NCBI RefSeq assembly: GCF_051020985.1
Contig: NW_027475133.1
Location: 682,001 to 746,000 of the forward strand
Origin: Nomia melanderi
Lineage: Eukaryota; Arthropoda; Insecta; Hymenoptera; Halictidae
Reading direction: 5' to 3'
Length of the DNA: 64,000 nucleotides
The notes under the pieces were generated by a model that was not told the DNA's origin, made no database searches, and saw only the letters and a program-made list of their open reading frames with translations. Shown here piece by piece: positions 61,590-64,000 of the stretch (position 1 is its first letter; each line of letters opens with the position of its first letter). A program made the translations under genes and the position numbers.

Positions 61590-63096
61590 TCGGGTGCTGT
61601 TACAGATAGCACAATAAATCAAAGTGCATTGTCTGTAGGAGGCCCTGGTGCATGAATCTGTGCAGCGGGATGGACCTTGGACCACCAGGGGCCGAGAAAA
61701 CCACCGTCTCATGGGGTCGGACACTCAGGGTCAGCGAAAAATCCAATATATATCTGGTGATATCTCGGGTGCTATTAGAGATAGCGCAATAAATCAAAGT
61801 GAATTATCTGCAGGGTGCCCTGGCGCATGAATCTGTGCAGCGGGATCGACCTCGGAGCACCAGGGGCCGAGAAAATCACCGTCTCATGGGGTCGGACACT
61901 CAGGTTCAGGGAAAAATCCAATATATATCTGGTGATATCTCGGGTGCTCTTACAGATAGCGCACTAAACCAAAGTACATTGTCTGTAGGAGGCCCTGGCG
62001 CATGAATCTGTGCAGCGGGAACGACCTCGGACCGCCAGGGGCCTAGAAAACCACCGTCTCATGGGGCCGGACTGTCAGGGTAAGGGAAAAATCCAATATA
62101 AATCTGGTGACATCTCGGGTGCTATTAGAGATAGCGCAATAAATCAAAGTGCATTGTCTGTAGGAGGCCCTGGCTCATGAATCTGCGCAGCGGGAACGAC
62201 CTCGGACCACCAGGGGCCGAGAAAACCACCGTCTCATGGGGCCGGACACTCAGGGTCAGGGGAAAATCCAATATATATCTGGTGATATCTCGGGTGCTAT
62301 TAGTGATAGCGCAATAAACCAAAGTGAATTATCTGCAGGAGGCCCTGACGCATGAATCTGTGCAACGGGAACTACCTCGGACCACCAGGTGCCGAGAAAA
62401 CCACAGTCACATGGGGCCGAGAACTCAGGGTCAGGCAAAAATCCAATATATATCTGGTGATATCTCGGGTGCTATTAGAGATAGCGCAATAAACCAAAGT
62501 GAATTATCTGCAGGAGGCCCTGCCGCATGAATCGGTGCAACGGGAACGACCTCGGACCACCAGGGGCCGAGAAAACCACAGTCTCATGGGGCCGGACACT
62601 CAGGGTCAGTGAAGAATCCGATGTATATCTGGTTATATCTCGGGTGCTATTAGTGATAGCGCAATAAACCAAAGTGAATTGTCTGCAAGAGGCCCTGGTG
62701 CATGAATCTGTGCAGCGGGAACGACCTCGGATCACCAGGGGCCGAGAAAACCACCATCTCATGGGGCCGGACACTCAGGTTCAGGGGAAAATCCAATATA
62801 TATCTGGTGATATCTCGGGTGCTATTAGAGATAGCGCAATAAACCAAAGTGCATTGTCTGCAGGAAGCCCTGGCGCATGATTCTGTGCAGCGGGAACGAC
62901 CTCGGACCACCAGGGGCCGAGAAAATCACCGTCTCATGGGGCCGGACTGTAAGGGTCAGGGAAAAACCCAATATATATCTGGTGATATCTAGGGTGCTAT
63001 TAGAGATACCGCAATAAATCAAAGTCCATTGTCTGTATGAGGCCCTGGCGAATGAATCTGTGGAGCAGGAACGACCTCGGACCACCAGGGGCCGAG

Positions 63097-63150
63097 AAAA
63101 TTAGTGATATTCGGAATCCGTCACCCAAGGTCATGTAAAAATGCATCAAA
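63097..63150. repeat. B1 block, last in window
   Basis: Has TTAGTGATATTCGG and ATGCATCAAATATC, the most divergent B1 copy. Confidence 0.88.
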
Positions 63151-63858
63151 TATCTGGTGATATCTCGGGTGCTATTACAGATAGCGCAATAAATCAGAGT
63201 GCATTGTCTGTAGGAGGCCCTGGCGCACGAATCTGGGAAGCGGGAACGATCTCGGACCACCAGGGGCCGAGAAAACCACCGTCTCATGGGGCCGGACACT
63301 CAGAGTCAGGGGAAAATCCAATATATATCTGGTGATATCTCTGGTGCTATTAGAGATAGCGCAATAAACGAAAGTGAATTATCTGCAGGAGGCCCTGGCG
63401 CATGAATCTGTGCAGCGGGAACGACCTCGGACCACCAGGAGCCGAGAAAACCACCGTCTCATGGGGCCGGACACTCAGGGTCAGGGAAAAATCCAATATA
63501 TATCTGGTGATATCTCGGGTGCTATTAGAGATAGCGCAATAAACCAAAGTGAGTTATCTGCAGGAGGCCCTGGCGCCTGAATCTGTGCAGCGGGAACGAC
63601 CTCGGACCACCAGGGTCCGAAAAAACCACAGTCTCATGGGGCCGGACACTCAGGGTCAGGGGAAAATCCAATATACATCTGGTGATATCTGGGGTGCTAT
63701 TACTGATAGCGCAATAAACCAAAGTGAGTTATCTGTAGGAGGCCCTGGCGCATGAATCTGTGCAGCGGGAACGACCTCGGACCACCAGGGGCCGAGAAAA
63801 CCAGCGTCCCGAGGGCCCGGACACTTAGGGTCAGTGAAAAATTCAATATATATCTGGT

Positions 63859-64000
63859 GATATCTCGGGTGCTATTACAGATAGCGCAATAAATCAAAGT
63901 GAATTATCTGCAGGAGGCCCTGGCGCATGAATCTGTGCAACGGGAACGACCTCGGACCACCAGGGGCCGAAAAAACCACAGTCTCATGGGGCCGGACACT
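63859..64000. repeat. partial monomer at the right edge
   Basis: The last GATATC boundary is followed by 142 bases of a state-2 monomer (GTGAATTATCTGCAGG) that is cut by the window end, so the array continues to the right. The sequence resembles monomers near 29,401 and 40,423 in the 10-kb blocks. Confidence 0.95.

Larger units (their letters stand above)
46639..62158. repeat. zone 5: second diverged zone with nested duplications
   Basis: About 88 monomers. Common variants are CACCGACACATGG, GGACTGTCAGGG, CATGGGGTCGG, AGCGGGATCGACC and AAAATCACCG. Fifteen B blocks and two C blocks lie here. Direct repeats at offsets of 350, 525, 875, 1,050, 1,226, 1,750, 2,800 and 4,201 bp overlap one another, so the zone has been rearranged repeatedly. 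Confidence 0.8.
60368..62158. repeat. 16-monomer repeat, right copy
   Basis: Counterpart of 57,568-59,358. It ends where GTGCATTGTCTGCAGG of the left copy is replaced by GTGCATTGTCTGTAGG and the array returns to block-like monomers. Confidence 0.92.
1..64000. repeat. 175-bp tandem satellite array spanning the whole window
   Basis: Sequence read in register from end to end is a head-to-tail array of a 175-bp unit. The first GATATC boundary is at 162 and the last at 63,859; the distance, 63,697 bp, equals 364 x 175 minus 3, so there are 364 complete monomers. All monomers face the same way, and I found no interruption by a mobile element, gene or unique DNA. Monomers are recognisable from shared anchors: GATATCTCGGGTGCTATTA, then GGAGGCCCTGGCGCATGAAT, then GAACGACCTCGGACCACCAG, then an A-rich tract and an ATATAT run. 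Satellites of this length commonly occupy centromeric or pericentromeric heterochromatin; that location is inference here. The species is not identifiable from sequence alone. Confidence 0.99.
62159..64000. repeat. zone 6: return to 10-kb-block type monomers
   Basis: About ten monomers resembling the 10-kb blocks: GTCTGCAAGAGGCCC near 62,683 recalls 31,882 and 42,030, CCTGACGCATG near 62,345 recalls 42,217, and GCGTCCCGAGG at 63,803 recalls 29,330 and 40,352. One B1 block (63,097) remains. Similarity is clear but looser than between the two 10-kb copies. Confidence 0.75.

Noticed and set aside
1..64000. Hundreds of minus-strand reading frames of 65-99 codons and plus-strand frames of 60-117 codons as genes
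   Set aside because: All recur at 175-bp steps in the same place in the monomer, overlap one another, start and stop at repeat-internal codons, and vary as the repeat does. Nothing sets one apart as a gene.
1..64000. CRISPR array
   Set aside because: The repeat fills the whole period with no unique spacers, and the unit is far longer than a CRISPR repeat-spacer unit.
1..64000. CENP-B box
   Set aside because: The nearest candidates (TTCGGAATCCGTCACCC in B blocks and the GTCGTTCCCGC strand of the canonical monomer) do not fit the NTTCGNNNNANNCGGGN core. A full motif scan was not possible by eye.
1..64000. Ribosomal DNA, tRNA or other RNA gene arrays
   Set aside because: No rRNA-like or tRNA-like conserved segments or cloverleaf-type pairing were noticed, and the unit is too short for rDNA.
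1..64000. Naming the species or a known satellite family from the ~175-bp length
   Set aside because: Many unrelated animal and plant centromeric satellites are 170-180 bp; length alone does not identify one and I do not recognise the sequence. A search of the monomer against Dfam, Repbase and nucleotide databases would decide.

Overview
The whole 64-kb window is one uninterrupted head-to-tail satellite DNA array. The monomer is 175 bp, and every part of the window falls in register with it. Setting the monomer boundary at the conserved GATATC, there are 364 complete monomers between 162 and 63,858 and a partial monomer at each end. I see no gene, RNA gene, transposon, inverted segment or unique sequence. 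The many short reading frames are by-products of the repeat: 175 = 3 x 58 + 1, so any frame open in the monomer is re-read in a shifted frame in the next one.

The window suggests a eukaryotic heterochromatic block, most plausibly centromeric or pericentromeric. The reasons are a nucleosome-sized monomer, higher-order repeats, nested segmental duplications and no interspersed genes. I cannot name the taxon. The monomer is about 53% G+C and carries 9 CpGs in 175 bp (hand-counted observed/expected about 0.75), so CpGs have not decayed much. I noticed no match to the alphoid CENP-B box.

Layout: (1) 1-10,160 is a diverged zone with many monomer variants, including nine copies of a divergent block (here called B) and three of a mosaic block (C). 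(2) 10,161-25,819 is a homogenised core with 12- and 13-monomer higher-order repeats; the clearest are three successive copies at 17,312-23,961, two of them apparently identical. (3) 25,820-36,491 and (4) 36,492-46,638 are two tandem copies of a 10-kb block. They differ in length by exactly three monomers (525 bp), explained by five whole-monomer gains or losses. (5) 46,639-62,158 is a second diverged zone, rich in B blocks and with nested duplications of 350 to 4,201 bp. (6) 62,159-64,000 returns to sequence typical of the 10-kb blocks.

Monomer length is very tightly kept. Over 364 monomers the register shifts only ten times, by 1 or 2 bp, and three of those shifts are duplicates of another, leaving seven independent events. 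Larger changes that I could follow are in whole monomers, as expected from unequal exchange in register. No protein-coding or enzymatic system is visible; what is notable is the architecture of the array.
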